Of a DNA stretch of 64,000 nucleotides, positions 11,376 through 22,977 are shown piece after piece. The DNA is from Nyssa sinensis (taxonomy: Eukaryota > Streptophyta > Magnoliopsida > Cornales > Nyssaceae), in assembly GCA_008638375.1 (NCBI GenBank), contig CM018052.1, positions 24,521,071-24,585,070 of the forward strand, written 5' to 3'. How positions within the stretch are numbered: the stretch's first letter is position 1; each line of letters begins with the position of its first letter. The notes beneath the pieces are model-generated. The model was not told where the DNA came from, ran no database searches, and saw only the letters and a program-made list of their open reading frames with translations. Position numbers and translations under genes: made by a program.

Positions 11376-14334
11376 TGTCACGCCCCGAATTTCAACGAAC
11401 CCGAGGCGCGAGTAACGAGACAAAAGAAAATAAAATAATGAAGAAATAAAAGATAATTAAGGACGATCTCATACATTCTACATGCTGTTTTGATACATAC
11501 ATAAGGTCTGGTCCATTTGTTCACAACATACAAAATAAAATACAGTCTCGGGCTTATGTCCTTACACAATATCAAAAGCGCCCCTTGGGCCCAACATAAT
11601 CCCCAATCAGATCGTCTCTATGTCTCGTACAGCTGGGACATCATCTGAAATGTTTGCCCCACTAAAGGGGTCAGCTCAACATGCTGGTATAATATAATGC
11701 TAATGCAAGAAATAAAACTAAGGGCGTGGCATGTGCAAGTGTACAGTTATTTCTATATGGCATTCGATATTATGATGACAGTACATGAACAGTATACAGT
11801 ATATGAGCAGTATGCGTGACACACCCATGCAACTTTATGCCCACTTATGTCTCATGATACGGCCCTTCCCCGCTGGCATGAGTACCACTGACTATGTCTC
11901 GCTTCACGGTCCAGAATCCGTCAGGCTTGCGAGTACCTAATGGCCGATTTTGGGTTTTTCACCACAGGATCTGCACCCTCATAATGCAAAGCACCAAGTG
12001 CTCAACTCACGCCATGCACAAGGAATCACACTATGCCAAGATGCTTTGATTCGTTCACGCCACAATATAATCTCAATGATGAATCTCATTCATACATGAA
12101 GCATGCTTTCAAATACATATCTCATAATGTCAACAATTCTCAAAGCATATAATTCACACACTTCACTAACACATGCGATATACATACAATCATTATTCAT
12201 GTCATCACCCAACTTACAGTAAGATAGCATGAAGCACATAAGCATGTGAACAATCAAGCAAACACGTGAACAATCAAGGCAGCAGAACAAGTATTCCTAA
12301 TCTCAATTCTATTTCTTACTTAGCACAATATATCGTACCTGATAACCGATCTCAAACCGGGAAAGTATACTCGTAGTAAAGTGAAATTACTGTAAGAACA
12401 CCGAAGGTCAGGTCACCTTCTCTTGCCTTTCCGTGTCCCTAAAATCATAACATGAGACTCAGTTCAATTGTCATTTGAATTATGCTATTCATCAAATTTT
12501 ATGTCTTTATCTTATAAGCTTCTATTTTGCTAAATTAAACTCTACTATTGAATCCGGGACGTTGAAGAAAACAAGTTTAGGTTTTCGTAGAACTGAATTC
12601 GGACGTTTGGGTTAAAAAGGGCAAAACAGTCATTTTGCACTTTTCACGGGTCCTTACACTTCGAGACTTCTTTCCACAAATTGGACTCCACGGTTGAGTC
12701 CGGAATGCTCGAAATAATAAAGTTTCACTATTTGTTTACCTAATTCGGAGTTCGTTTGACTGTACTTCAATTCAGGGGCATTTTGGTAATTTTATATGTT
12801 GCTACGTGTCTTTTATTTTTTGGGACCCCGTCTTGTAAAATGGACCTCACCATTGGCTTCAGAATAGTCGAGATAGTCAAAACACACTAATGACTTGTCC
12901 CATTTAGACCCCGGGATATTTTTGAATATTTAATTAATTAAATTAATTAATTAATTAATTAATTAATATTTTATTAATATTTAATTCTGGTGGGCCTAAC
13001 TGTAATTTCTCCAAAGTTCAGAGGTTAAAATGTAATTTCCGAAAGTTCAGGGTCAAGTTTGTAATTTTTAAAAGTCTAGGGGCAATTCTGTAATTTTGGA
13101 AAACCCTTATTTTCAATTTGGATAGCCAAACAGTGGCTAATCCAAAACATGGATAAGATATCCCTGTTCCCATTTAATTCTAATTTCTAATTTCTTATCC
13201 TTGTAGCCAAACAGACCCATTGGGTTTTTAATTTAAAACAGGGGAGCGACACGTGGCAGGGGCGGACCGGCCCAAGCCCAAGCCGACCCGACCCAAGCCC
13301 GGATCAGCCCCCCTTCGTCCCCGATTTTTCGGCGATGGGCCAGTAGGGTTCCGGCGCCTTCTCGAGCGCCGGCGACCATTTTCCGGTGGACTTTCATCGA
13401 CTTTTTAATACAGTTTTCTTCGATTTTTCTAGGGGATTACGTATCTAGAGTTTGTTTTCCCTTTCATCCATCAGAACCCTTCGAAATGACTAGAACCGTA
13501 GCTCCAGCCACCCCAAACCCAGATTCCGGCGAGCTTCATTTCTTAGTGTTTTTCTCACTGTTTTAATCCATTTTCTTTCCTAAAGATTTCCTGCATCTAT
13601 GAGAGTTAGATCTAGGCCATTAGATTAAGTTTTGAGGCAAGAAAAACGCACCAACCCGATTATCCTGCCCGACCTGCAACTCCCTTTTCCTCTCTCATTT
13701 CTCAACCATTTTGGTTGATTCTTGTCCCTAAATTCTCCATATTTCATACTCTTTCTAACCCTATACGCAAAATAAATTAATCATGCTAAAAAGAATTCTA
13801 AACAGAAGGTGGCTCACCTTGGTTTTTGGTTTCTCTCTCTAGCCAACCTCCCCTTCTCTCTCCTGCTTCACCTCGGGTTCAAGCTCCTTGCTCTCCCTCT
13901 GTCTCTCAGTTTCTCTTCCTTTTCTTCCTCTCTTTACTCTTCTTTCCCACCCAACGAGCAAATATACATATACACACTCTCTTTCTATCATTTCTCTCTC
14001 TCTCTCCATTATTTGTCTCTCTACTCTCTCTCTCTACCAGACCTGTGCACCCTCTGATAACCTTCTTACACACACCACCAACCTACTGCCAGCTACTCTA
14101 TGCCCTCTTTAGTGTGTAACACTCAATCTCTACACACACCCCCATCCACACACTCACCCGTACACACACACCCACTTGCACAAATCTGACCCCTATATAT
14201 ATATATATTCATATACATCCATGCATACACATAACATACATGAACACATAATTTTTTTTCACATGACCTATATGCATATTCACACAATATATAATTTCAT
14301 ATATAATACATGCCTACATGCATCATTTGAATTA

Positions 14335-14368
<34 letters not shown>

Positions 14369-14452
14369 TAAAAATAACTAATTAAATCAAAGAACAGGAA
14401 AATTTATTTATCCCAAAAAAAAAAAAAAAAAAATATTTTCCTGGTCTTTACA
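11376..14452 (-). repeat. 5' LTR of the 3.6-14.5 kb chromovirus
   Basis: Nearly identical to 3625-6675. Over the first ~380 aligned bases I count about ten differences, mostly transitions; later blocks look closer still. Indels are in microsatellites: a shorter TTAA run near 12940 and a longer AAT run near 14336-14366. This points to a recent insertion. Confidence 0.93.
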
Positions 14453-14457
14453 GACAC

Positions 14458-15379
14458 CCACTGTACACATCTTCTGTGTCAAGCAGGAGGACAAAGCTCA
14501 AAAAATTTATCTGACTGATATGAAAATGAGGTTAAGTTTGAACCTGAGAGTACATATGCCATTGAACCACCAACTTCTTAGAATATTGGTATAATGAGGA
14601 ATATTGTACTAAAAACTTACATCATTCATTCATGGGCCAATAGGCTAACATCATGGGTATTTAAAAACATGTTGAGATGTTGGACTTGATGCTATGAAGT
14701 GAAATCATCAATGCAAAAAAAATTAAAAAAATCTTGCTGCTTGATGTAGTTGACATTTCAATTGTCCCTTGAAGTAGGCGAACTACATAACAAGAATTAC
14801 ACCATTGTTTAAACTTTAAAATATCATAGAATTGAAAACAAAATCAATGAATAAAAGTCTCAATAGCTGATAAAATTACCATAAATCAAGGACTTAAAAA
14901 TTTAATAAAAAGCTCGACATGCGATTAAATAACGAAAAAATAGTTTCAGGAACTCTAACATAGATCCATCTCTGCATCATGCTATTTCTCTTGATACTCT
15001 TTTGAATTGTAGAATTTATAAAATGAATATCCTTTCAATTCTATGAGCTAGAGGACATTCAAGTCACTTCAGTTCAGTGACTATCCAGAAACCCAAGAAG
15101 AACAAATATTCATATTAGCCAGTCCCTATTCCAGTAAGATTGAGACAGATCCTTTAATTAAATTTTGTAATTAGCAGTACTCCAAATGATATGGAGCAGA
15201 CCTTTATAATTTGTTTATTCACATCAAAATGCAATGTTATTCTGCATGACTGAATTCCTTCTAAAAGGCATTCTGTTATCCATCATCCATGACCTAGATT
15301 ATGTGGCAAAAAAAAAAAAAGCAGTAATAGTTCTGAGGATCCATCATCCATGACCCACAAAAAAAAAAAAAGAAAAAAA
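14458..15379. other. AT-rich spacer, continuation of 2051-3619
   Basis: No coding signal. Short A-rich tracts near 15310 and 15360. Sequence immediately right of the chromovirus target duplication. Confidence 0.5.
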
Positions 15380-15560
15380 GAAAAAAAGAAATCTAACCTG
15401 GAAACCATAGATCCGGAGAACCAGCTTCAAAACCACTGAAGATTGACGAAGAAGATGAAGAAACCGTAGATTGACTCAAAGGAGGCGGCGCTGCGGCGGG
15501 TAGGGTATTGTGGAAAGTGGAAACTGGAAAGGGGAAAAGATTTAGGGCAATAGGTTGATA
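15380..15560 (-). other. Possible orphan 5' exon (untranslated) with splice donor
   Basis: On the minus strand a CT-rich, GC-richer stretch (CCGCCGCAGCGCCGCCTCC) leads into ATGGTTTCCAG|GTTAGATT and then a T-rich run, resembling a plant first exon followed by an intron donor. Any downstream exons would lie to the left, where the sequence was later split by the 10.8-kb chromovirus. I do not recognise a product. It could also be chance composition or the leader of an old CACTA element. Confidence 0.25.
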
Positions 15561-17534
15561 AATCGTGATGGCTGTTACTATTTTCTTTCATATCCAACGA
15601 CTGTTACTTTATCACCTTAGATTAGTGCCACCTGTGGAAATATATAAATATTTTTAAGAAAGGAAATTTTATTTCACTCCCATCATTAAGGTTTTTTAAA
15701 TAATTTTAAATTCTTAAATTCTTAATTTAATTAATTAACAAATGCTCAAAAAGTGTGCTAATTTCGTTAAATTTGTGAAGGTTGTATATCCGAAAAATGT
15801 GAGAATAGCTTAAATTTTTATTATCCTAAAGCTCTTTATAAATGAATTCATATCTTTTTTTTTAATAATTTATTTATGTTCTTAATATCATATTATTAAG
15901 AATAGATTAGAAATTATTTATAGACAATATTTAAGTAACACTTTTTAAAAACATTTATTATTATTTTATTTAAAATGAGTACAAAACTTAATACAATTGT
16001 AAAACTTAATACAAAATTTTTTTTTAAAAAATACCTATTATTGAAAATTAATGATTTATTCTTTATATCGAGTTTGAAAAGACTTACGTGTTAGAATTAA
16101 TGTTAAAGGATTTCAAAAAATAAAAAGACATGAAACTCGTTCCTACCCCTCTAATCATCATGAGAATTTATAAACGATCCAAGTCACTTGATATTGATTA
16201 GTGTTAGTTTTTTCAAATTAATTATATTTTAAAGTTAATTAATTATCTAATTTAATCCAATAAAATAAGGCAAGGAGTTCATTTCTATTTTTTTTATCGA
16301 TTAGAAGTATTTTGAATTAATTTACGTGTATTAATTTTTTTTTATAATTATCATATATATTTTTTAAACTGTTAATAATCAATGTAAATAAAATTCAAAT
16401 TCAAACTCAAAATATTTAAATTTTATCATTAATATTTTCACTACCCGACCACAATCCGAGTAATAGGTTCATTTCTATTTCCATTTTTCTCTCTTATAAT
16501 TGTTTTATTATTATTTAGAATTAATTTATATTAATTTACTTTTAAATTTTAGAATAGAGGTACTTTTTTTATTTTTATCACTCTAATTTTAAGAATATTA
16601 TAAAATAATTTAGTTAAAGAGTTGACTTAGTTATTATGTGAGAATAGAATGAGTCAATAATCGATTTGGTGAGTCAATAATTATTATAGCTCTCCCTTTG
16701 AGATATAATTGAATAGATTATAAAATATCCCTTTCTTTCTCTTTAAAAAATTATTATGTGAGACAATCTCATTGGGTGAATGACTACTATAACACCCTAT
16801 TCATGCGTATGCTCTTTTAAAGTAATAAACTGATTAGGAATTTAAGAATATTTTAGTCATTTTATATATGAAAAATTTGATGAGTTAGTTGATTTAAGTA
16901 GGATTTAATGATAAATTATATACTTTACTTTCTCTTAACTTTTAACTAAACGATCCAATTAAACAATATATGTTTGTATATTATTTTAATTGGAAAGGAA
17001 ATATTTGTATATTATTTTAAACGATCCAAAAAATTGACTGGAAAGAATATTTGTATATTATTTTATAAAATATGAGAGGTTATTATAATTGTCATAAATC
17101 TCAGAGTAGGTCAGTATAATTTACTCTTAAATTTACTTGTGAAACAAATAAGAGACCCACACAAGAAGTTAATTTTATAATTAAATTAAAAAATAAGATT
17201 TTTTTTTCAAGTACCAAAATGCCCTGATGCTAGCTTTTTTTATGGTTTCGAATGAAATGTCATATGATAAAAGTCAATTGGGTTATAGACCATTTTTTTT
17301 TCCTCTGTTTTAAATTTATTTTACTTAAATTAGACTAATTTAAAAAAAAATTGACAACAATATATAGCATTTTTTTTGTTTAATTAATTATACCGCTCTC
17401 TCGTTAAACTTATAGGCCTAATGTTGTTAGAGAATAATAATTTTATAAATTTATTTTTATTTGTTTTTGTCAGTTTTTTTTTTTAAAAAGTATCATTAAA
17501 TTATAAAAACATTAATACAAATATAAGGAGTCAT
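15561..17534. other. Very AT-rich spacer
   Basis: No genes. A short degenerate repeat, ATATTTGTATATTATTTTA, occurs three times between about 16970 and 17065. Confidence 0.5.
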
Positions 17535-17778
17535 TGTGCGTCGCTAATAACCCCAATGAGCGTCGCTAATTGTTCAGCCCAAGTATTTGCGACGCTTAGG
17601 CATGCGTCGCTAAACGAACCAACTATTAGCGACGCACACGTACGTCGCTAATGGAAACCTGTGCGTCGCGAATAGTTTCACGCCTTTTTTCACGCGGGAA
17701 GCGAATTTTTTTTTTATTTTTTTCTTATTATTAGCGACGCCTGTTTGTGCGTCGCGAAAAGTAGAATTTTTTGTAGTG
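17535..17778. mobile_element. CACTA terminus: subterminal repeats plus terminal inverted repeat
   Basis: Ends with GAATTTTTTGTAGTG at 17778, the inverse of CACTACAAAAAATTC, a CACTA terminal repeat. Before it lie multiple TTAGCGACGC / GCGTCGCTAA units and the GC patch TTTTTTCACGCGGGAAGCG, which has counterparts in the termini ending at 59277 and 48162. The element should extend leftward, but I found no matching CACTACAA left end, so this is a one-ended remnant or its other end is too decayed to see. Confidence 0.8.
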
Positions 17779-18329
17779 ATATATTAGTAAGTTAACTTCA
17801 CAATTTATGCAACTCATTTTCATTTATTTTATTATATATATTTTTAACTTAGACTGGATAATTACCAAGAAGACCTTTGATAATTTTTTGGGTCGTTACA
17901 AAAGCTCCTTAGTTTTCTTATATACTTGAGTTGAAGAAAGGTGAGAAATTCTAATTTATAGCTCTTTTAAATATGCTAAACGACTGGTTTGTTATATGAC
18001 GGGTCAGTCTGGCACTTCCTATCAGCTAGTTGTTCTTCAAATTCAAAATGTTATGCACTCTAGTTAGTTGAATAGAGTCTTTTCGGTTAGTCGGTTAGAC
18101 TCATGCTTGCAATTCGTACATGGACATTTAATCGTATTGTCTCTATCTATGCTCGAACGTGCATACTCAATGAAGTCTTTAATTCATTTCATGTAATGAG
18201 GCAAATGTCTACCCGAAAGTTTCATCCAACTTTTATCCATGTTTAATCCCTACCACAATAACAACTAACCAATACTATGCTTCAAGTATGTTGACCATGA
18301 TACGTACGTCACATCATGCATCCTAACAA
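17779..18329. other. Spacer without recognisable features
   Basis: AT-rich sequence to the right of the CACTA end. No coding signal seen. Confidence 0.4.
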
Positions 18330-18870
18330 TTATTCAAATGATTTGTTCAAAGGGTTAGAGGTTCCTATTCCATTTGAGATTGCACAATCGATAATGTTGT
18401 GAACAACTCAAATGCTTTGTTCCAAATCCAAGGAGATTTCAACAACATCTCTCCATGGTTCTCCACGTATATGATACAGATTAAGTAAACTCATGTTATA
18501 GATTTTTCATCAACGATACGAGTCACCCAGCCTAAATATATACTCATAGAATAATAAGAAGATTGTGGTCGTAATTTTCTCGAACTAGAATAAAGCAAGA
18601 GCTAACAACTACAATGTCGATGGTTGCATTCCCAAACTATGCACATATGGATAATTCAATAATCATTTTAAGACAATCGCAACTAATCACAAATGAAACT
18701 TTGACTTGTTGAATAATGTTGATCTTCCTTGAGAATCAAACATCATTCTCAACACTAAATTAGTCTCAAATCAGCAATGAGATATATTAGTGTCAAATAA
18801 CGAGTCTTGAACGGGTCTATGGTTAACGACATGTATGAATGCATTAATAACAACAATAAGAAAAGTAATA
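18330..18870 (-). repeat. Decayed CACTA 5'-region copy, related to 1610-2010
   Basis: Colinear, same-orientation similarity with the region upstream of the transposase at the left edge: GATTGCACAATCGATAATG, CCATGGTTCTCCACGTATA, GCCTAAATATATACTCATAGA, GAACGGGTCTATGG with tATGAATGCA. No transposase sequence is attached here. Confidence 0.45.
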
Positions 18871-20029
18871 TGAAACTTCGTTGTATTTTATGAGAACAGT
18901 AATCCTTGCCCAAAAATAGCAGTGCCAAACTACTAGATAAATCTCAAATAATACATTTCTTTGCAGAAACAAGCAATTCAAAAAATACATTTCTTTGCAC
19001 AAACAAGCAATTGTAGAGAGAATAAATCAGAACTCCGTACTTGTAATGGAACATTCATTGTAGGAAAATTGCAAGAATATTAAAAAATGCCAAGAAGTAG
19101 GTTTTTTATTTTTTTTTATTTTTATAATATTAAATGGATTGTCTTTATCTATCCTTATATGTTCTTAATCTAAATAACATGTTGATTGAAAAAGAAAAAG
19201 AGAATCTATTATGAACTTAAACAAGACAAGACTTCATCAAAAAAATAATTCATGAAGATCCAAGGTATACATTAGTCATCTTTCATGCTTGTCTCTTTAC
19301 CTATCCAAGTGAGCTTTAGAATTAACTTATTCTTAAATATGGATAGGACATAATGCATTTGTTTCTTGGTGTGAAAAAGGGAATACTAGAATTCATGGAA
19401 AATCCTTACAAAAGTTTATTATTTACCAAAAAAATACTTTCAAAAGTTTGTAATCACAAGGAATAACTTTTCATAAAGAGTTGTGTTTCTTCACAAGATG
19501 ACCCCTTTTAGCCATGCACTTGATGGTTGCTATTTTTATTACTGTTGATGTTTTACTGTAATTGTTATGGTTACTATTTGACAGATAATAGGATTTGGAC
19601 TTAGGATTCTATTTGGTGGGTTGTTTTATGGCTGGTTTTCACAAACAAGGATCACGCTACACATGTTGCTGTAAAAGCAACTTAATTCAACCCACATAAG
19701 TTTTTAGATGGCAAAATGGAGTTGTCTATTGGTTTTGGTACATCAGTAGACCTTCAAATAAAAACAGACTTAGTTCTTTGGGTGTAGAGAACAAAAATAT
19801 GCTGGATTATTTGGGTCGGATTAGCTTGGTTCTCTTATTTCTCTAATCTTGGTTTTGTAATCAATCCTTCCTATATTTCACGAAATATGGTTCACCAAAA
19901 TTTGTTTTTGTGGAGATAGAAATATCCACTTCTCGTTGTGCGATTTATGGACTGATCTTTTTATGCATTCCATGGGACTCACAGTAAACTCATGTATGTA
20001 TGTTCATTACCGTCACTTCATCATTACTT
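18871..20029. other. Spacer without recognisable features
   Basis: AT-rich. A direct near-repeat of AATACATTTCTTTGCA-AAACAAGCAATT occurs at about 18951-19012. No coding frame of note. Confidence 0.4.
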
Positions 20030-20034
20030 TTGCT

Positions 20035-20230
20035 GATTAGAATAAAGATAGAGAGTGAGAAAGAGAATGGGTTAAACCCTGTACATTTAACTATGTTTAA
20101 TACATGTATAAGAGAAGCCTATATATAGGTACACAAGAGAGAATAATACTGGCATATTCCAGGGAATGATACTGGCATATTCTAGGGTATAACTGTACAG
20201 TAATACTACGTGTGATGGTAGACGGTAACA
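20035..20230 (-). repeat. 3' LTR of the 20-24.6 kb copia
   Basis: Minus strand starts TGTTACCGTCTACC. It is 23 bp longer than its partner, largely because the segment around ATACTGGCATATTCCAGGG is present twice in tandem (about 20145-20185). Confidence 0.9.
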
Positions 20231-20242
20231 CCCCCCTCAAAC
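20231..20242 (-). other. Polypurine tract of the 20-24.6 kb copia
   Basis: Minus strand TTGAGGGGGG followed at once by the LTR start TGTTACCG. Confidence 0.8.
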
Positions 20243-20266
20243 TCAAGTAGGGGTAGTAGAGACCAA

Positions 20267-22069
20267 CTAGAGTTTGGGCACTAAATCATGATGGCGTCCT
20301 GGTGGATGAGCTTTGGTGAAGAGGTCAACTGGTTGATCGGTAGAGGAGATAGAGAGGAGGCGAATAGTACCACTGGCAATGTGTTGACGCACAAAGTGAC
20401 AATCAATTTCGATATGTTTGGTGCGTTCATGAAAAACATCATTGTGGGCAATCTGAATAGCACTACGATTATCACATTAGAGAACAGTAGCAGTGGGAAG
20501 GGGAACTCCCAAGGTAGCAAGAAGCCATCGGATCCAAAGAAGCTCTTGGGTAATATCGGCGAGAGCGCGATATTCAGCTTCAGTACTAGAGCGAGCTGTG
20601 ACAGTTTTTTTCTTGCTACGCCAAGAAATAAGAGAGGTGCCAAGAAAAAAATAGTAGCTAGTGGTAGAACACCGGTCAGTTAGGTCACTTGCCCAATCAG
20701 CATCAGAGTAGGCTCGCAACTCAAGAGGTGAGTCGACGGAGAAATGAAGACCATAAAAGAGGGTACCTTTAAGATACCGAAGAATCCGGAGAACAGCAGC
20801 ATAATGAGAGGATCGAGGGGCAGACATAAACTGACTGACAATATGCACGACATAGACAAGATCAGGCCGAGTAACTGTGAGATAGATAAGACTGCCAACT
20901 AACTGTCGGTACAAGGTAGCATCACGGAGTGGCGTACCATCTAGAGGAGTAAGACCAACATTGGGCTCGAGAGGGGTAGCAGCAGTCTTGCTATCGGTAA
21001 GACCAGCACGAGTGAGAAGATCGGAAGTATACTTGGCCTGAGAGAGATAGTAGCCATGAGCATCAGAGGAAATATCAAGACCCAAGAAGTAGTTAAGGGA
21101 ACCAAGATCCTTCATCTCGAAGTGCTGGCTGAGAAACTGTTTGAGAGCAGAAATTCTAGCATAGTCATCACCAGTGATAATCATGTCGTCAACATAAAGG
21201 AGAAGAAGGGTGGTGCTATGATCAGTCTGACGAACAAAGAAAGCGGAGTCATAGGGACTAGAGGTAAAATCGAAGTCGCCAATAACAGAACTGAATTTGG
21301 AAAACCAGGTGCGAGGAGCTTGCTTAAGACCATACATGGCGCAACGGAGCTTACAGACTTTGTGAGGGGGATGATCGTACCATAGAGGGGGTTGCATATA
21401 GACTTCTTCACTAAGGTCACCGTTAAGAAAAGCATTCTTAACATCCATCTGAAATAACCCCCATGTACGAATAGCAGTAACAGCCAGTAGACTCCGGATA
21501 GAGGTAAGACGGGTAATTGGAGCAAAGGTCTCTTCATAGTCAATTCCATATTCCTGATTGAAACCCTTGGCAACGAGGTGAGCCTTATAGTGCTCAATGG
21601 AACCATCAGAACAAGTCTTGATCTTGTAAACCCATTTGCAACCTATAGCTGTTTTACTCAGAGGAAGATCAACCAAGTCCCAGGTGCGAGTGTGTTGTAA
21701 AGCCTGTAATTCATCATCCATAGCTTTCTTCCAAAGAGGGTTAGTACGAGCCTCACGATAAGATCGAGGCTCATGGTGAGAGAGAATAGTAGAAAAGCAA
21801 TGAAAGTCATGAAGATGGATTGGCAGTTCTCTTACCCGAGTAGAACGACGAAGAGAAGGAGCAGAAGAAGGAACATGTGAAGGATCTAGAGCAGGATCGG
21901 CAGGTGGAATAGGCATAGTAGGAGGAGCCGTAGTTGGTGAAGCTAGATTTGTGGCATCATCATCAGAAAATAATGAAATAGAGGGGTTAGGGAATAAAGA
22001 AAGGGTAGAGGAAGGGTTGAGATGAAAGGGGGACAGGGAGGAGAACATCTTGTGCTCCCAAAAGACCAC
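20267..22069 (-). pseudogene. Copia reverse transcriptase and RNase H
   Basis: 530 open codons (20477-22069) followed in the same frame by 70 more to a TAG at 20267-20269. RVT_2 signatures: WKKAMDDELQAL, GCKWVYKIK, QMDVKNAFLNGDL, MYGLKQAPRTWF and the catalytic LLLYVDDMIITG. RNase H: YSDADWASD, then SWRSKKKTVTARSSTEAEYRAL, then [12 protein letters not shown] and [14 protein letters not shown]. The single interruption is TAA at 20477-20479, directly before CDN where copia proteins normally have Tyr. This is the best preserved part of the element and suggests moderate age. The N-terminal ~90 residues are the Ser/Pro-rich linker after integrase, ending RRSTRVRELP. Confidence 0.93.
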
Positions 22070-22089
22070 ATGGCGAGAAACACGGAGGC

Positions 22090-22960
22090 GTTTGGAGATA
22101 GGATCCTAACACCGATAGCCTTTGTGTTCTATCCCATAGCCCAAGAAGCAGCAGAGGCGAGCACGAGGGTCTAGTTTGGTACGCTCATGAGGCTGAAGTA
22201 ACATAAAACAGGCACAACCAAAAACATGGAGAAGATTGTAAGGAGGGGGTATACCATAAAGCCGTTCATAGGGAAATTGATTGGCAATGACTGGAGAGGG
22301 AATGCAATTGATAGTGTAAACGGCGGTGAGAGCAGCTTCTCCCTAGAAACGCTCAAGACAGGAGGAAGAAATAAAGAGAGAGCGAACAGTGTCAAGAATG
22401 TGACGATGTTTGCGTTCAGCATGACTATTCTACTCAGAGGTGCCTAGGCAAGAACAATAGGGAAAGGTGCCCTGTTGTTGAAGAAATTGGAGAAAATCAG
22501 TGTCGCGACACTCCATAGCATTGTCTGCACGAAAAATTTTGATAGGACGCGAAAACTGAGTGGTAATCATGCGGGCAAAGTTATAGTAAAGCTGTTTTAG
22601 TTCAGAATGATGTCACATAAGGTAAATCCAAGTGAAATAAGAATAATCATCAATAAAAATAGCAAAATACTTGGAGCCCCTCATCGTGGAAGTAGGAGAA
22701 GGACCCCAAATGTTAGAATGAACTAAATCAAACGGGGCATCAGAAATAGAACCACTATTAGAAAAAGGTAAAGCAGGTTGTTTACCAAGTTGACAAGATA
22801 AGCAATCAACATGTTTATTGATTACAAGACCCAAAATACCACTAGAAGCTAGTGTTTGTAAACGACCAAAAGAAACATGACCTAATCAAGCATGCTAAAG
22901 ACTTAAAGACGGAGGAGTGGAGGCAGCAGCAGCAGAGTGAGCATGCGGGGTAAGGCGGGA
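22090..22960 (-). pseudogene. Copia integrase, catalytic Asp replaced
   Basis: GAG-pre-integrase and core in minus order: WH-RLGH-type segment near 22920-22840, then CLSCQLGKQPALPF and FDLVHSNIWGPSPTS (22613-22834), FIDDYSYFTWIYLM then a stop. Further down are NSHAERKHRHILD, PYERLYG and VFGCACF, then LGYGIEHKGYRCWDP with stops between. The first catalytic residue, normally Asp in the HSD.WGP motif, is Asn here. The zinc-site cysteines CLSC remain. The frame differs from gag/protease, so a frameshift lies near 23040-23070. Confidence 0.85.
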
Positions 22961-22977
22961 GGGAATGCGGAGGTGGA

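Larger units (their letters stand above)
3625..14452 (-). mobile_element. Young non-autonomous Ty3/gypsy chromovirus (Tekay/Del-like), full length with TSD
   Basis: Two long terminal repeats (3625-6675 and 11376-14452) flank a 4.7-kb interior. A 5-bp target duplication GACAC lies at 3620-3624 and 14453-14457. In element orientation (minus) the LTR starts TGTAAAGACC and ends GGGGCGTGACA. A primer site complementary to initiator tRNA-Met (TGGTATCAGAGC) lies beside the 5' LTR, and a purine tract (AGGAGGGAAGGA) abuts the 3' LTR. The interior keeps gag ends, an integrase piece and a chromodomain. The capsid core, protease, reverse transcriptase and RNase H are not found. It must have moved with proteins supplied by a relative. 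Lineage is inferred from the chromodomain, the tRNA-Met primer site and the 3-kb LTRs. Confidence 0.92.

Noticed and set aside
16439..16452. CACTACCCG as the left end of the CACTA ending at 17778
   Set aside because: It matches only the first six bases of the terminal repeat, lacks subterminal units, and the flanks do not duplicate the three bases after 17778.
20288..20683. Plus-strand ORF of 131 codons as a gene
   Set aside because: It is the antisense shadow of copia RNase H.
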